Positions 7,183-7,778 of a DNA stretch of 7,778 bases are shown piece by piece. The DNA is from Candidatus Atribacter alterifermentans (GTDB lineage Bacteria > Atribacterota > Atribacteria > Atribacterales > Atribacteraceae): assembly GCA_012517635.1 (NCBI GenBank), contig JAAYUP010000086.1:1-7778 (forward strand), written 5' to 3'. Both the position numbers and the translations under genes were made by a program. The notes under the pieces are model-generated. The model saw nothing but the letters and a program-made list of their open reading frames with translations, was not told the DNA's origin and made no database searches. Every line of letters starts with the position of its first letter. Within the stretch, counting starts at the first letter, position 1.

Positions 7183-7208
7183 AATGGCGAGATGATGACC
7201 TCCGGTAA

Positions 7209-7412
7209 TTACTTAATATATAAACCAATTAAAGCTGTCAAGATTAAATCTATTACTCCTAAAAAAACTGCAAAAATGACCACAACCACTAAAACCGTTA
7301 GAGTACTGGACATTAATTCTTTTCGGCTAGGCCAGGTAACCTTTTTTAATTCACTCCAGGCATCTTTAAAATAATTTTTTAACCTATTGAATAGCTTAAC
7401 GAAAAAATTCAC
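7209..7412 (-). CDS. secE: Preprotein translocase subunit SecE
   Basis: SecE, the small essential subunit that clamps SecY in the SecYEG translocon. It has 67 residues, the short single-span form common outside the Enterobacteria. An amphipathic N-terminal helix (about 3-18) leads to the conserved WSELKKVTWPSRKEL (19-33), then one transmembrane helix (about 37-60) rich in V, I and L. The start is GTG (7410-7412) with a weak GGGAAG about 8 nt upstream. It is the first protein gene after the promoter at 7544-7572, with a leader of about 125 nt. nusG follows. Confidence 0.96.
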   Translation of the reverse strand: MNFFVKLFNRLKNYFKDAWSELKKVTWPSRKELMSSTLTVLVVVVIFAVFLGVIDLILTALIGLYIK

Positions 7413-7473
7413 AGTACACTCTTCCCTTTCCCTTTAGAGTTTTTGGGATGCTTTTGATGATTTCTAACCGTAA

Positions 7474-7512
7474 CAATAAAAAAGAAAATGGTAATGACCT
7501 CATACCATTCTC
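7474..7512 (-). terminator. Terminator-like hairpin in the secE leader (possible attenuator)
   Basis: On the transcript strand GAGAATGGTA pairs with TACCATTTTC (7503-7512 with 7484-7493; 10 bp including one G-U). The loop is 9 nt, and TTTTTTATT follows directly. It lies about 25 nt after the predicted transcription start and 60 nt before the secE GTG. It could attenuate the whole secE-nusG-rplKA unit. The stem is fairly AT-rich, so efficiency is uncertain. Confidence 0.5.
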
Positions 7513-7543
7513 TTTACAAAAAAATGCATTCAAATGCTGCAAC

Positions 7544-7572
7544 ATTTTATCTTTTTTCTTTTTGAGTGTCAA
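7544..7572 (-). promoter_or_regulatory. Strong sigma-70/A-type promoter for secE-nusG-rplKA
   Basis: A perfect -35 TTGACA (7567-7572), an A-rich 17-nt spacer and a -10 TAAAAT (7544-7549, one mismatch from TATAAT). Transcription should start near 7537. It lies 35 nt downstream of tRNA-Trp and is the clear driver of the cluster. Confidence 0.88.
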
Positions 7573-7606
7573 TAATTCGATATCATCAAACCACAAAGAA
7601 AAAAAA

Positions 7607-7682
7607 TGGCAGGCCCGGCAGGATTTGAACCTGCAGCCCCCGGTTTTGGAGACCGGTGCTCTGCCAGTTGAGCTACTGGCCT
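7607..7682 (-). tRNA. trnW: tRNA-Trp (anticodon CCA), CCA tail encoded
   Basis: A 76-nt cloverleaf. The acceptor is AGGCCAG/CGGGCCT, the D-arm GCTC/GAGC with GG in the loop, the anticodon stem CCGGT/ACCGG with loop CTCCAAA (anticodon CCA), the T-arm GCAGG-TTCAAAT-CCTGC, then G and an encoded CCA. The acceptor stem has one A-G mismatch at pair 6-67. An eight-T run (with more T after a single C) follows the CCA on the transcript strand. tRNA-Trp upstream of secE is a common bacterial arrangement. The CCA anticodon reads UGG, not UGA by standard wobble. Confidence 0.96.
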
Positions 7683-7696
7683 ACGCACAAACGGAA

Positions 7697-7725
7697 ATTT
7701 TCTCTGTTCCTTCAACCGAAGTCAA
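7697..7725 (-). promoter_or_regulatory. Possible tRNA-Trp promoter
   Basis: TTGACT (7720-7725, 5 of 6 to consensus), a 17-nt spacer and GAAAAT (7697-7702, 4 of 6). It would start transcription about 8 nt before the mature tRNA 5' end. The spacing is right but the -10 is weak, and the tRNA could instead be co-transcribed from beyond the window edge. Confidence 0.3.
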
Positions 7726-7778
7726 ATCAAAAACATGGCCTTGTGAGAAAAAATTCGCACCCTTGGCTTGGCCGGTGG

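Noticed and set aside
7396..7596. A 66-codon minus-strand frame upstream of and overlapping secE, with a TTG start
   Set aside because: It contains the secE promoter and the hairpin, overlaps the secE start in another frame, has no ribosome binding site and resembles no known family. The leader structure explains the region better.
1..7778. Mobile element, CRISPR, defence or phage system
   Set aside because: All genes fall in housekeeping or common membrane protein families; no transposase, integrase, direct repeat array or nuclease motif was seen on either strand.

Overview
The window is bacterial and AT-rich, with strong AGGAGG-type ribosome binding sites, sigma-70/A-like promoters, intrinsic terminators, and TTG and GTG starts. 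It carries the conserved secE-nusG-rplK-rplA-rplJ-rplL cluster with tRNA-Trp upstream, all on the minus strand. The style fits a low-GC anaerobe (Firmicutes-like or an uncultured phylum such as Atribacterota), but no 16S or other diagnostic marker is present, so this placement is a guess.

Right part (about 7778 down to 4368, minus strand): tRNA-Trp(CCA), a near-consensus promoter, a leader with a terminator-like hairpin, then secE, nusG, rplK (L11) and rplA (L1). Next come a second promoter and an L10-type leader with an attenuator, rplJ (L10) and rplL (L7/L12). A strong intrinsic terminator closes the cluster. rpoB/rpoC, which usually follow rplL, are absent here; the next gene on this strand is a drug/metabolite transporter. 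These genes supply the SecYEG translocon subunit, a transcription elongation factor, the L1 stalk, and the L11 and L10-L12 GTPase-associated stalk of the 50S subunit.

The most notable observation is an in-frame TGA at codon 94 of rplL. Downstream, the same frame continues with an intact, family-typical L7/L12 C-terminus to a TAG at full length (125 codons). TGA appears to be an ordinary stop in two other genes of the window, so this looks like a point nonsense change or a base error rather than an alternative code. Recoding is not formally excluded.

Left part (1 to 4332): an EamA/DMT transporter gene (minus) overlaps tail-to-tail with a YdcF/ElyC-like DUF218 membrane protein gene (plus). That gene is divergent from a two-gene unit encoding a DUF2207 membrane protein and a LemA protein (minus), a widely conserved pairing of unclear function. 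No insertion sequence, CRISPR array, phage gene or defence system is visible, and no gap longer than about 300 bases lacks a gene. The first 61 bases lie downstream of lemA and show nothing I can call.
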